Shown: positions 1-11,304 of the stretch, piece after piece | Layout of the letters: each line of letters starts with the position of its first letter | How positions within the stretch are numbered: the stretch's first letter is position 1 | NCBI GenBank assembly: GCA_026770025.1 | Contig: JAMXDE010000006.1 | Location: 2,362,001 to 2,426,000 of the forward strand | Source: Craspedostauros australis | Taxonomy: Eukaryota; Bacillariophyta; Bacillariophyceae; Mastogloiales; Achnanthaceae | Reading direction: 5' to 3' | DNA: 64,000 nucleotides | Made by a program: the position numbers and the translations under genes | Notes under the pieces: model-generated | Databases searched by the model: none | Told to the model about the DNA's origin: nothing | What the model saw: only the letters and a program-made list of their open reading frames with translations

Positions 1-61
1 GGATACCACGGAAGCGTCCGCTCCATCGCTGTCAACGTCGCCGACGCCTCCATCATCATCA

Positions 62-2672
62 ATGACAACGCCTGCTCGCTCCATGCCCTCCGATTCCTTG
101 CGCACGACCACCGCAACGCGCCATGGTGACCAAAGCCCGCTGCCAAGCCGCCAGGTGCAAGCACCTGGATCATCGCAACGATGGAATGCGCTGAGATGGA
201 ACTCACTCATGAAGCTATCGATCGTGCTTCTGCACGTTGCGGCCGTGGCATGCTTCATCTTTGGATTCGTTTGGAGAATGGGGTTCCACACAGGCGAGGA
301 ATGTGACATGACCTACTCGAGGTTTCGGTTTCTGGAGGTGGATATGAGCACAACGATACCGGCACATTCTCCGAAAGGATCTATCGACCATAAACCGAGC
401 TGGTCAGACTCGCCGCTCGCGCAGCAGTACCGGCTCTTCAAGTTCATAGATCACCGCAATCCGAGATACTCGATCATACGCAATCAGAAGCTGTTGCAAT
501 CCGCTGATGCGGATGCATGGTGCGCCGGGTTCGTGGAAAATGAAACCACTGGAGAGATGGAACCGTTGCCGCGCTCTTCTGGCCATATCGTGATGTTCAT
601 TCCAGGCCACTGGGGATCGCATGATCAAGCACGGTCGCTGGGGGCTCATGGAGATCGTATGACCGGAAGGTCCGTCAGTGTCACGGACGTTCTCAAGATG
701 CTTCGAACAAGCAGCGCAACCAGCGGCAATGCAACCGACGAAGACGATTTTGTGTACGAAGTGTACGCGGCCGATTTTCATGAACAAGGCAGCGCGTTGC
801 ACGGCGAGTTCTTCGAGGCACAAAGCAACTTCGTGGCCGCATCCGTCCGCCATCTCGTCGTACGTCAATGCTGTTGTTGAGGTATCATTTCGGCCTTATC
901 CATGTGCTGTGGGAAACTACGATCGTCCGTTTCATTGGGCAACTGCATGTATGTTCTCACCCTTCGTTTGTCTTTCCTCCATATCCTTTGTTTCTTTGCA
1001 GGCTACATGCAAGGTGTCAACTGTCTCCATCGTTGCGCACTCCATGGGTGGATTTGTTGCTCGGCACATGTATCATACGCACCCCGATCTTCGGGGTTAC
1101 ATCAACGACATCATCACATTGGCGACGCCACATTCCAATCCGCTCTACGCCTTTGATGCCACGATTTACAACATCTTCCGACAGATGTCAACTCCAATGA
1201 AAATATCATCGTCACAAGCAAACCAAGATGCGTCTGATGATGGGTTCATTGTGTCTATTGGCGGCGGGGTGCGAGATGAAATGATTCGCCATGAGGCTTG
1301 CGTGGTGCCTTCAATATCTGTTGGCGCAGCAGGCAAATCATCCCAAACGATGGCGTCGTCGTCGTCGAAAGCATCACACTTCATGTCGCTGCATGCAACC
1401 GACTTGACCGAGAGGGGCAGTCTGGGGATAGATCATCGAGCGATAGTCTGGTGCCACAGCCTTCTTGATCTTGTTCGATCCATGATTTGGGAGCTGGATG
1501 TGGTTGGTAGAAAGGCGAAGCTTTCCTCAACGGAGCGACAAGCTCGCATTCTGCGCTTGATTGGCTTCAAACAGCAGCAGTTCAAGAACCCACGACAGGA
1601 GCTGACTGCAGACACTTTCAAGTATGACGGTCGCATGCAACAGACGTTTGGAAGAATGAAGACGGTGGCGATGTACTCCGCAATGCTATACAATCTGCCG
1701 ATCCTGGTCGCTATCTACACGATGATTCTGATCTTCCATCGATCGCTCAGCTTCGTCGTCGAGCCACATGATGCGTCAATATGGACGAGGCATGCAATGC
1801 GAATCATCGCAGTCTTTGGAGTTGCGCGCGTTTTCATCGATGTGCGTTGGGAGGTCATCTCCATTTGGATCTTCGTGGCCAACACAATTGCGTTCCTGAT
1901 CCAAGCTGCCGTGTCCATCCTGATACAGAGCAGATGCGGACGGTGGCATGGCAGGATACTGGTGCAAGTATGCGTGTGTGGCGCAACCAGCATTACAATT
2001 TGGCAGACAGTCGTCCACTGTCTTCGGCGATTCGTCAAGGAGAAGCATCTGCAATCCGTCAACTTGGCGACGTCGTTTTGGTTGATCTGCTGGTGCATCT
2101 TCTTGGTGCTGTTCCCGTTCATCGCCACGGCTTGTTCGTCGGCAGATTCGCCGGCGCCATCAGTGATAGATAGGCAGCCACCCAAGGATGACGACCGGAC
2201 CGAGAAGCAGCAACGAATTGCGCGCATCCCGCAGCTGTCTTCGACAGCAACGCTCGCCAGCATGATGGTGATCATCGGGCCGTGCCTTTTGGCCGGCAAG
2301 GTTGCCGTCACTTTGGCCTACGGGAAGAACGATGGCAGCAGCGCCGCCTTCATTCCAATGGATCTCTGGGTCTCAACACTGCATCAATGTGTTCCGTCCA
2401 TGGTGTGCTGCATACTGCCGCAAGTTCGACGAAATGCAGTGACCGACACCACGTCGATGACAAAGGCGAGCGATTCTAGCAGAAGAACCACCGCGGCGAA
2501 GATACTGACCATGCTGATACCGATCCTTGTCGCACCATTCCTTCTGCAACGCGGCATGGGATTTCGGCTTGTTCTTGGTTTGCACGCCTGCTGCGCGATG
2601 GAGATCATCGCAAGTTGGCCCTGGCGAATGGGTGGGGTTGGATCAGGTCTGGACAAAGAAAAGGAATACTAA
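62..2672 (+). CDS. PGAP1/Bst1-like GPI inositol-deacylase (two exons)
   Basis: Predicted ER lipase that removes the inositol-linked acyl chain from GPI anchors before ER exit. Exon 1 is 62-859, exon 2 is 1002-2672, and the phase-0 intron 860-1001 starts GTACGT and ends TTTGCAG; splicing gives about 822 residues. A membrane segment near residues 48-70 precedes a FIPGHWGS motif near residue 180, matching the family FIPGNAGS. The nucleophile motif AHSMGG lies just after the intron, followed by a GGGVRDE segment and DHRAIVWCHSLL, the family's acid and histidine regions. The last 300 residues carry several hydrophobic segments, as in PGAP1. The frame stays open upstream of ATG 62 to the window edge, so the true start could lie outside. 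Family call is strong; exact substrate is inferred. Confidence 0.88.
860..1001 (+). other. Intron of the PGAP1-like gene
   Basis: Donor GTACGT at 860 and acceptor TTTCTTTGCAG ending at 1001. Removing it joins the upstream frame (which otherwise hits a stop at 878-880) in phase 0 to the frame carrying the AHSMGG lipase motif, matching the continuous order seen in PGAP1 proteins. Length is 142 bp. Confidence 0.85.
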
Positions 2673-3874
2673 ACTTGCACCGATCTATTCGTATGGCGGA
2701 ACACGTCGGGAGGAGTGAATACAGTATTCGACAGTGTACGAATACGAGGACTCTGCGGAGTAATAAGCTCCAGCCGTCATTGGATTGGAAGAAGAGCGAT
2801 CTTGGCGTTGGGATAGAATGCCAATAGGCCGATTTGAGGTTGATCACCGGTTGCAGTACCTACAACGTGTACGAGTTGAGCAGCATGGCACCACTGTCTC
2901 ACAAGTGTGGCGAATAGCAATCTGATGAATTTGGAGAGGTTTGGGTAGAATTCGGTCTAACTTGGCCAGCTGACTCGATCGACTACTATGCTCGTCTGTC
3001 CGACCATACGTCGCATGTGCAACGACAAGAACAAAATCGAAGCACTTGGCGTCACGTTCTGCCCTCGCACGGCATGTTTGGCCACCATCGGTGAATTTGC
3101 GGCCTTCTGTTTGACTCCAATCTCCGAACCCCGAATTTGCGCGGTGCGCGAGCGGCGAAGGTCCACAAGGGCTGCGCTCTCCTTCGGAGGTGTTCTTGAT
3201 CGTGCCCCTCTGTTTCTTCTTGTCCTCACCTTTCCGCGCCAACCGATGGATGAATTGGAGGGTTGATTGATGGATTGATGGATGAACGGATGAAGGAGAA
3301 GGAACAGGCTCTTCCACTTGTCTTTGATCACAAATGAATGCAACGGTAACTCCGACAGAAAGAGAACAACAGTGTAGTATCGTCATCATCATCGTCATCA
3401 TCATCGCCATCGCCATTAATCGTGACCAAAGCAACCGACAAGCACAAGCTTTGAACAGAGCAGCAGCAAGAAACATCGAGAGTCAAGACCAAAGCCAAAG
3501 CCAGGGCAAGGGCAAGGGCAAGACCAAAGCCAAGGCCAAAGCCAAAGCCAAGACCAAAGCAAGGGCAAGGGCAAGAGGGCGGTAGATCCATTGGCTGCAG
3601 CAAACGAGAAAGAGAAAACACTCTGTCTTGATCGCAGAACCTTTTGTTTCTCCCCATCGCAACTGCCTCGAAGTTCAATTGGCGCGATCCAGGTTGCGTT
3701 CCATTTGACAAGAAGTGCAAACCGAACCAACAGATTGGATTGGATTGAATTGGATTAGACTCGATCGTGCAGATAGGCGCACCAAAGCTTCTTTCTCGTC
3801 TTTCGTCATCACATTCGCATTGACAACAACCACACAAAAGTGAAAGCAATACCAACAGCAATACCAATAGCAAC
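2673..3874. other. Intergenic region with low-complexity DNA
   Basis: No convincing gene in 1.2 kb. It holds a GATGGATT-type run (3264-3295), a CATCAT run (about 3380-3415) and a hexamer-like CAAGGC/CAAAGC array. Short open frames over the array on both strands encode only repetitive Lys/Ala or Leu/Ala strings. Confidence 0.6.
3486..3583. repeat. Degenerate hexanucleotide array (CAAAGC/CAAGGC)
   Basis: About 16 consecutive six-base units alternating between CAAAGC, CAAGGC and CAAGAC are readable here. The period of six keeps both strands open over the array, giving spurious frames. It lies about 290 bp upstream of the mitoferrin-like gene. Confidence 0.8.
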
Positions 3875-5290
3875 ATGCATCCATCACAGCAACATCTGCA
3901 GCAACAACAGCAACAACTGGAACGACCAGTGCAACAACAACCGCAGCAGCAACAGCGACTGCAACCGCAACACCCAGAACCTCATCATCAGCAAGTGATG
4001 GCCGCCTCTGCGTCCGCCTCGACTCCGCAACCGATGCCTGCTTCTGCTGGAACAACTCCGGCCATGGAGGCGCAGGCGCTTCAGGAGGAAGATTTCGACG
4101 AGGAATGGGAAGAGTGGGATGGGAATTCTCCCTTCCTTCATCATTGCATCGCCGGCAGCTTGGCTGGCGTGGCTGAGCACGTCATGGTGTACCCGCTGGA
4201 CACTGTCCGAACGCACATCCAGGTATGTGCCGCCTGCGTCGATCACTCCATTCCGGGAAAGCCAAACGTTTCGGTCGCCTCGTCGTCGGCCATCAAGCAG
4301 GAGTGCCAAACTGCCGTCTCCAAGGCGTCAGCAGCCAGCGGTGGGGGATCCTCGGTGGCCAGGGCGGCCTCCAATGCGGCAGCCAGCGGTCGTCACCACC
4401 CCATGGCCAACTACGGCATGTGGCAGACGATGAGGTACCTCGTCAGCCAGCCCATCATCGTGGACAACGCCTCTTCCGCCACCGCGACATCGACATCCAC
4501 CGCGGCCAGAGCGGCGTCGGCTGAAGTTGCTGCATCGGTGCACCAGCAGATCATGGGCATCCGGAGGCTGTGGCGTGGCGTGCAGACCATCCTCATCGGA
4601 TGCATTCCGGCGCACGCCCTCTACTTCTCAGCCTACGAGGTCGTCAAGGCAGCCACGTTGGACCCAAAGACGCATGAGGCCACCGCCTACGGTTCCGCTC
4701 TGGCTGGTGCCGCAGCCACCTTGGGGCATGATGTCATCCTCGCTCCGCTGGACACCGTCAAGCAGCGATTGCAGCTTGGCCATTACCGCGGCTTGTCGCA
4801 TGCCCTGCAAACCATGGTGCAGAACGAAGGCTGGTCCAGTCTCTTCCGCAGTTTCCCTGTCACGTTCGCCACCAACGTCCCGTACGGAATGGTCATGGTC
4901 GGCACCAACGAATTCTTGAAGCAGCAATGGACGAACTCCGACGGCCACCCCAAACCCCTCACGCTGCCCGTCACGATGGGCGCCTCGGCCGTCGCAGGCT
5001 TCACGGCCGCCGCAACGACGACGCCGCTGGACCGCATCAAGACCTTCCTGCAAACGCAGCAGCTGTCACCCGTCTGCTCCATCGGCGTGCCACCGGAGGC
5101 ATGTCCCATGAAATCCTCCACGCCGCTCGTCACGGGATGGCAGCAGGCGGCGCGACGCATTTATCTCAACGAAGGTCTCGCGGGATTCTTCCGCGGCATG
5201 ACGCCTCGTGTTCTGTCGCACACGCCTGCCGTTGCCATTTCGTGGACGACCTACGAAACCGCCAAGCAGTATCTGCGGACGTTGGAGTAG
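3875..5290 (+). CDS. Mitoferrin-like mitochondrial carrier (SLC25 family)
   Basis: Predicted inner-membrane solute carrier of 471 residues, most like mitoferrins (MRS3/4, SLC25A28/37), which import iron into the matrix. The three carrier signatures are YPLDTVRTHIQ near residue 105, APLDTVKQRLQ near 290 and TPLDRIKTFLQ near 383. The stretch PAHALYFSAYE near 247 is characteristic of mitoferrins. The N-terminus is unusual, with about 35 residues dominated by glutamine, then an acidic segment before the first helix. A Ser/Ala-rich insertion of roughly 80 residues occupies the first matrix loop. An AATAAA lies about 100 bp after the stop (5392-5397). A different SLC25 substrate, such as S-adenosylmethionine, cannot be excluded. 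Confidence 0.82.
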   Translation: MHPSQQHLQQQQQQLERPVQQQPQQQQRLQPQHPEPHHQQVMAASASASTPQPMPASAGTTPAMEAQALQEEDFDEEWEEWDGNSPFLHHCIAGSLAGVAEHVMVYPLDTVRTHIQVCAACVDHSIPGKPNVSVASSSAIKQECQTAVSKASAASGGGSSVARAASNAAASGRHHPMANYGMWQTMRYLVSQPIIVDNASSATATSTSTAARAASAEVAASVHQQIMGIRRLWRGVQTILIGCIPAHALYFSAYEVVKAATLDPKTHEATAYGSALAGAAATLGHDVILAPLDTVKQRLQLGHYRGLSHALQTMVQNEGWSSLFRSFPVTFATNVPYGMVMVGTNEFLKQQWTNSDGHPKPLTLPVTMGASAVAGFTAAATTTPLDRIKTFLQTQQLSPVCSIGVPPEACPMKSSTPLVTGWQQAARRIYLNEGLAGFFRGMTPRVLSHTPAVAISWTTYETAKQYLRTLE

Positions 5291-5577
5291 AGTGCATGCA
5301 TGCGAGTACCAGAACCGCGATGGGATTAATCACCTCGTGGAAGGAAACACGGAACATCCAAGTACAGTTACACATTAATAATATCGTCTCGAATAAAGAG
5401 TTGGTTCTGGTCTAAAGGTATGCAATCAACCCTTCCTTCGCTTTGTCTCATCAATCAATCGCTGGTTCGTGAAGTCGTTCCTTCTTTGTCGCTCCACCAC
5501 TCTGGACATCGCAGTACAACTACACCATGTATTCGGACTTTAGTTTGCAACCTCAACCACCTTAAGTTTTCCAACAA

Positions 5578-6786
5578 TCACCCTGCAGCTTCGCACGGAT
5601 CCACCATCCAATCCATTAGCAACTCCTCAAACCGCTGCGGCGACGACACCGTCACGTCCGGCTGCACCATGAACTCGGACCGAATCCACTCGGACGACAA
5701 CCGCGCCGTCTCCATCAACGCTGCACGCAAGGGCCGATACGCGTCATCGCAGATGCGGATCTTGAATTTATCGCGCCGTCTCTGCTGCTTGGCCGTCTTC
5801 AGCACGACGTAATCGGGATTGGATCGCGGCACGGCCTGCGCCAACGCGGCATCGTCGCGCAATTGCAACGCCGTCGCAAGATCACGTCGCAATTGCGGAT
5901 CGCCGAGCTGCCGCATCTCATACAAGAAGACGGGATTCCGTACGCGCGAGGAACCCGACAGATACATCGGGTGTTGCGCGATCCATTGCGCCGGCACGAC
6001 GGACGTCTTCCACAGCGACGCCAAATGAATGTGAAAGAGGCCCTTCGCGGCGCCCAAACAATCCGTCTCGTTCCAGTGATAACAATCGTGCGTCAGCAAG
6101 TTGGCGTCGCCGTAGTAGCCGGGATGCACATTCGGAGGCAGGTTCTGGACCTTGAAGTTGTGCAACGATTCGAACCACGGCACGGGATGCCGGATGCCCA
6201 CGATCAACGTGGCCTGTGGAAAGAGCTCGCTGAGGTAGCGCAAGGAGTGCGGCGCGCGGATGTCGAGCGGGTTCTTGTATCCCATGGTAATTGTGGTGCT
6301 GCTGCTGTTCTGCTGCTGCGGTTGGTACAATGTCGTCCAGATGCGGTAAATGAGGAACTGCGGCGTCTGATTGATGAGGGCGAAGACCTCCTTGGGAAAG
6401 GTCCGGATCTGCGGATGCAGCGCCAACCAATCGGCCAGGGCGGTGGTGCCGCATTTGGGGAAGCCGATGATGGCGTACTGCAGAAGGAAGGATGGATCGC
6501 CGATGACCTTGCCGGTGTCGTAGTCGATGATGCTGAAGAGCCGTGCTTTGTTGGTGCTTGCTTGGGGTTGTGGCAGGTGGTTGCCGCTCATCATGTTGCG
6601 ATCATCACCGCCCATGGCAATGACGGCATGGGATGCATCGCCATGCTGCGCCAGACGGTAATGCAGGAAGCAGACGTTGCAGAGGCAGATGGCGAAGACG
6701 AGGAACAGGCCTGCCGCCAATCGTCGGACTCGTGTCTTCAAGCTCGCCAGTGCTCCAATCTGTCTGCGGGATGCTTCGTTGCTCAT
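5578..6786 (-). CDS. Golgi-type sulfotransferase (PAPS-dependent)
   Basis: Predicted type II membrane sulfotransferase of 402 residues that would transfer sulfate from PAPS to a carbohydrate in the Golgi lumen. The N-terminus has a basic stretch and a single membrane anchor near residues 23-43. The 5'-phosphosulfate loop reads FPKCGTTALADWL near residue 108 and the 3'-phosphate region GIRHPVPWFESLHNF near residue 193, in the usual order and spacing. The acceptor sugar cannot be read from sequence. It is convergent with the mitoferrin-like gene, with under 300 bp between the two stops. Confidence 0.85.
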   Translation of the reverse strand: MSNEASRRQIGALASLKTRVRRLAAGLFLVFAICLCNVCFLHYRLAQHGDASHAVIAMGGDDRNMMSGNHLPQPQASTNKARLFSIIDYDTGKVIGDPSFLLQYAIIGFPKCGTTALADWLALHPQIRTFPKEVFALINQTPQFLIYRIWTTLYQPQQQNSSSTTITMGYKNPLDIRAPHSLRYLSELFPQATLIVGIRHPVPWFESLHNFKVQNLPPNVHPGYYGDANLLTHDCYHWNETDCLGAAKGLFHIHLASLWKTSVVPAQWIAQHPMYLSGSSRVRNPVFLYEMRQLGDPQLRRDLATALQLRDDAALAQAVPRSNPDYVVLKTAKQQRRRDKFKIRICDDAYRPLRAALMETARLSSEWIRSEFMVQPDVTVSSPQRFEELLMDWMVDPCEAAG

Positions 6787-7336
6787 GTTCTCATGTTGTC
6801 GCTGCTCTAGTCGTACGTATGCTTGTCAGTTGGATAGGCATATGACTTCAGGACCAATATATTAGAATATAATATTATGTGTTGAGTACGGATCGGCAGG
6901 CTTTGGAGGCTGTCCGGCTCTGCTCAGCCCAATTGTTGAGTTGTTGAATTTATGGAGAAGTTGTCTTGTGGTTGCACGATTGTGGACATCTTCGGCATCC
7001 TGGATCGGGTGAAAGACGCAAGCAATTGTTCTCTTTCGCGCATGCAACTTCTCCAACGTGAATAGTCACAACAAGGCAGCACCGAGCGAGCACATGCCCG
7101 AACTCTGTCTGGAGGGAGTATTCCAACTGAAGTCACCAGCATCTCATGACACTCGACAAAGAGGACCAAACAGATAACAATGCTATAATGCGTTAATACA
7201 ATACTACTGCACTAGCATGTTGAGCTTCATTGGAAGCTATGTATCTTCCTTGATCATCTTCCATGATCACTCTCATCTTCTTCCATGTCGGGACTGTCAA
7301 ACACAAGTTGCTCCAACACTGTAGCAGCCAACTCCA
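6787..7336. other. Intergenic, no gene seen
   Basis: About 550 bp, AT-richer than the flanks, between the start of the sulfotransferase gene and the end of the rhomboid gene, both on the minus strand. It should hold the sulfotransferase promoter and rhomboid 3' UTR. I see no conserved element. Confidence 0.5.
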
Positions 7337-8461
7337 TCATCTTCGGCTGGGACGTATCGACCGCGACGGCGCCTGGCGTCTTTGGAATCGGTTGGTCGGC
7401 TTGTCCTTCCATCTCGTTTGCTGGTCAATTTCCGACGGTAGCGGAGCTGGTCCCGTGATCTTCTCCTTCATCGTTGTGAACGTCGAACCGACTTTCTCCG
7501 GAAGCGACTCGATGGGACGCGGCAAACGCATGATGGGATCGTCCACCAGACCCGTGGTGCCGTTCGGTAGTCGGAAGGCCTGCAATCGTGGTCCGAAAAA
7601 GTACGCCATGGCCGCGCCACCCACGAATCCACCAAAGTGCGCCCAATTGTCAATACCCGGGTTGATGAAACCGTAAAAGACGTTGATGCCGACGGTCTGC
7701 AGCAACCTCGTTGTCATCACCTCGCTGTACCGTCCGAACAGATGCTCGTTGCGCGCCAAGAAGGTGAAGTAGGCACCCAGGACACCAAACACGGCACCGC
7801 TGGCGCCCAGCGACGGATTCGGCACGTACAGCGTGCTGAAGATATTTCCCGCCACGCCCGCCGTGATGTACATGCTGAGGAAACGCCCCGCTCCGAACAA
7901 CCGCTCGACGTTGGGTCCCATCGACGTCAACGAGTACATGTTCATCATGAGATGCGGCAAGTTGCCGTGCAGGAACATCGGCGTGAACAAACGGTACAGT
8001 TCTTCGCCACGCAAAATGCGGTCGGAGTACTTCATGCCCCACTGCGTGAAGCCCGGTCTTGCGCTTTGGAAGAAGAACGCGACGATGTTGGCGAGCACGA
8101 GCACCGTGGTCCAGCTCGTGCCATCGTTTGGTCGGCGGATGCCCAGCAATTGGTGCATGGGGTACAGTCGCATGTACCGTCCGCGGCTCACGAGGGATGT
8201 CGCTGACAAGTCCACATTCTTGTCATCGTCTTCGTTTCCGCGTTTGATTCCCCACGTCCTGCGGCTGTTGGAATAATAGCGAGACGATGATGATGATGAT
8301 GATGATGCCAGTGTCGCACGCTGCGATGGAAACGCAGGTTGCGTTGCTGATGTCAGTGCCGACACCGAAGGTGATGCCAGCGGCACATTCTTCCGCGCAT
8401 GGGCGGATTGCATGCACATCAGCATGCACAGTGCGGCTTGTACGATGCCTCGTTTTCCCAT
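7337..8461 (-). CDS. Rhomboid-family intramembrane serine protease, signal-peptide type
   Basis: Predicted rhomboid protease of 374 residues that cleaves membrane substrates inside the bilayer. The core contains FLHGNLPHLMMNMYSL near residue 168 (HxxxN loop), the catalytic serine in SLGASGAVFGVLGAY near residue 219, and the catalytic histidine in NWAHFGGFVGG near residue 273. Serine and histidine are both present, so it should be active. The N-terminus (LCMLMCMQSAHA) resembles a signal peptide followed by about 80 Ser/Thr-rich residues, fitting plastid or endomembrane routing rather than mitochondria. No clear phenylalanine is seen at the cleavage site, so plastid targeting is only a suggestion. 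Confidence 0.87.
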   Translation of the reverse strand: MGKRGIVQAALCMLMCMQSAHARKNVPLASPSVSALTSATQPAFPSQRATLASSSSSSSSRYYSNSRRTWGIKRGNEDDDKNVDLSATSLVSRGRYMRLYPMHQLLGIRRPNDGTSWTTVLVLANIVAFFFQSARPGFTQWGMKYSDRILRGEELYRLFTPMFLHGNLPHLMMNMYSLTSMGPNVERLFGAGRFLSMYITAGVAGNIFSTLYVPNPSLGASGAVFGVLGAYFTFLARNEHLFGRYSEVMTTRLLQTVGINVFYGFINPGIDNWAHFGGFVGGAAMAYFFGPRLQAFRLPNGTTGLVDDPIMRLPRPIESLPEKVGSTFTTMKEKITGPAPLPSEIDQQTRWKDKPTNRFQRRQAPSRSIRPSRR

Positions 8462-8808
8462 CTTGGCTATGTTCGTGATGAGTGGAGATGAGATTGGTTG
8501 TTGTTGTTGCTGTTGTTGTTGCCATTGAGATTATGATCCGATGGGGATTTGCCGTAACATTGACAACAAACATGCCTCGAATTGCGCCAACGTGGAAAGA
8601 GCATCAACATCACCACGAGGAACACAAAAGTGCTTCATCGAACAAATTGAGTCATGCTGGTCGACAGTCTGAATAGTCCAAGTGGTCGGTTGGCGCCAAA
8701 TTACGTGGACGTTTTGGCGAACGAAACACTGAACAACGTGCCAGGACAAACACACGCGCTGCTGTCGGTGTTGTTCTTGCCTCCCTCCGACTTTCCACCA
8801 CGACGGTC
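8462..8808. other. Divergent promoter region
   Basis: About 350 bp between the start of the rhomboid gene (minus) and the GT92-like gene (plus). It holds a short GTTGTTGTTGCTGTTGTTGTT run near 8498-8520 and no gene that can be supported. Confidence 0.45.
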
Positions 8809-9607
8809 ATGTCGGCCACGAGACACGAGTGCGTAGTCGTCCACGATACGCACACACGTTCGTGCATACCCTTCCCTTCTATAGTATCGTGCACGATGAT
8901 ACCGACAAGGATACGGCAGCAACGACGATGGCTCAATCAAAGGAAGACTAAGATCAATGCAACGCAGCAACATGAAGGGCCTTGTGGCTGTGCGGCGCTG
9001 TGCTGCGGACAGAAGCGAACAGCTTCTCTGACCAAGTGCTTGCTGGTGTCCTCTGCCATCGTCTGCTTTGGCTGGATGGAGATGCTGCAGTACTCTCTCA
9101 TCGTTCCGGGGACACTGCAGGGCAAGGTTTGGGAGAATTCTGCCGGCGGAACGATGCATGGAGTTCCCCGACCCTCACAGGCAGAAACAATCCAAAGAAT
9201 GGCAGAGCACCAATCGGAGAGCCCAACTCATGATGATGACGCGAAAGCTCGTTCTTCCATCGCAAATGGCGGCGGCAGCATGTCAGCATGCCTGCTGGTG
9301 ATGGACGACACGGTCAAACTGACGGAATGGATGGCCTATCACTACACTGCTCTGCCGTTGGGCAACCTCGTCGTCGCCATCGATCCTCATTCTCATCATC
9401 CCGAGCGCATCGTGGAGGTACTGCAACGATGGAGGTCACTGGTCGATGTGACGGTGTGGAAAGCAGATGAAGAATGGATGGAGATTGGACCTGATGAATA
9501 CTGGCCGCAGAATGATCCGAATCCCGTGAAGGGACGGCGCGTCAAGGAGCATCGCAGACGACAGCGGACCTTCGTCTACACATGCATGCGGCATCTCAAG
9601 CGTTCTC

Positions 9608-9660
<53 letters not shown>

Positions 9661-10464
9661 GAACAGCCAAAGGATGAGGACCAATGGGTGCTGTTCACAG
9701 ATACGGACGAGTTCCTGATCTTCAACTACCTGCATCCACAGTCTGAGAACGCCAGCCATTACGACACGCTCGGCCGTGGCCATTGGAAGGACCATATTGA
9801 TATGGAGCGCGAGAAGGCATTGCCCATACGGCAGCAGCTGCCGTCCATGCAGTCGAACCCGAACATACTCTCGTTTCTGCGACGGTGGTTTGGTAGCACG
9901 CGCTGCCTTCATGTTCCCGGCCTGATCTTCTCCAGCTATGAGTCATCCGCGGAACTGGTGAACCGTGGCTTCGATGATGAAGGTACCGCAATGGGACGTG
10001 TGAATCCGATGCACCTTATGACGCTGCGGCATCGCAAGCATGCGAAACAGCGGACGGGATTGTTCAGCAAAGCAATGATCAACTTGCGGTACTTTGACAC
10101 TCCCGATAGCATCTCCATGGGCAAGGTCAAATCCATCCACAATCCCAACACGCAGCTCTGCGGCACCAACGGTCATACAGGCAGCGGAATGGACTACATC
10201 GCAAGTCCCTTCCGCCTGCAGCATTACATCGGCACACGAGAAGCCTACTTGGAACGCTCCGGTGACGTGCGGCAGACGCACAAGACTGCCGATAACTTCG
10301 CGCAGAAGAATTTAAAGGCCGCAGGAACAGAGGACGATGTCGAAACGGATGATGACATTCGTCCGTGGATCAAACATTTCGTCCGACAGGTCGGGGAAGA
10401 CGAAGCAAAACTGGTCTTGCTGGATCCGCTCGCTCGGGTGTATGGTTCGACTCTCTTCCCGTGA
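8809..10464 (+). CDS. GT92/DUF23-like glycosyltransferase with polyglutamine tract
   Basis: Predicted Golgi type II glycosyltransferase of 551 residues (522 if the internal ATG at 8896 is used). A single membrane segment lies near residues 75-95. The catalytic region starts with ACLLVMDDTVKLTEWMAYHY near residue 165, typical of family 92-like enzymes in algae. It has GNLVVAIDPHSHHPE and the metal-binding DTDEFLIFN near residue 299. An uninterrupted polyglutamine run, encoded by a pure CAG array, separates the two halves of the domain. The donor sugar and the acceptor are unknown. The family call rests on motif order only. Confidence 0.78.
9610..9657 (+). repeat. (CAG)16 microsatellite inside a coding region
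   Basis: Sixteen consecutive CAG codons for glutamine within the glycosyltransferase gene, followed by GAGGAACAG. The array is uninterrupted and in frame, so length changes would change the protein without shifting the frame. Confidence 0.95.
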
Positions 10465-11304
10465 ATTGTCTAGATCTTGGCAATGCCATGCGCGTGCGTT
10501 GTGCAATCAACGCGGATGACGCCGCCTGTTCGCGCAGTACCGAATTCCAACACTGCGAGTGCTACTATGTGCGCAAATCTCTCGCAACAATGCATGGCGA
10601 GGTGATGTCGGTGTTGGTGGAGTTGCCAGACCTTGATGGGCACGCCAGTTTTGCGCTCCGATAAAAACTCTGGTCGCCACTCGTCCTCTAGCATCGTGCT
10701 CCCACAGGTGACTATCCCATCACCAGTATCATCACCATCGGAGAAATGCAACGGCTATCCTCGATCTTTGCAGGTGGGCACAGAAACACGTGCCCATTGC
10801 CACGATACTTCAGGTTTGTTCTTGGAAGTACACTGGTTAGCGCGGTAGTCATACGTGATTCAATACTGGTGCAGAGCATGTGTGGACGAGTAGATACGTA
10901 CGAAGAAGTGAGCGCGATACATTGAGCTGCACCAGTAGGTCAGGCGTGCAAGAGTGCACTCTGCCTTGGTGGAGAAACACCGATTCTCACACCCGTCACG
11001 GATAACCGGGGTTGGGAGTTCCTCTCTACTACTACTTGCGAGTGTGTGCGAAATGGCGCGTTTGCTGTGTGCAATTCACAAACAACAACGTCTTTCTTGT
11101 GTCTGTCGTCGCCGATTGTCGCGTTTGTGGCAGCCTCGAACTATTTGTTGTGTGGTCTGTCGCATCCTCACACAATTCTGTGAAAACAAACAGCAAGCAA
11201 TCGCATCAACAGCAGCCAACAACCAATAACAAATTGTCTTACACTTACACCTCCCCCCTCTGTGACGCTGTGGCAGCTTCCATCCATCTGTCCATTCATT
11301 CACC
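10465..11304. other. Intergenic, no gene seen
   Basis: About 840 bp between the glycosyltransferase stop and the next plus-strand start. Open frames on both strands are short and show no family features. Confidence 0.5.

Noticed and set aside
3334-3585. Small plus-strand gene with Lys/Ala repeats
   Set aside because: The open frame is an effect of the six-base repeat, which leaves both strands open.
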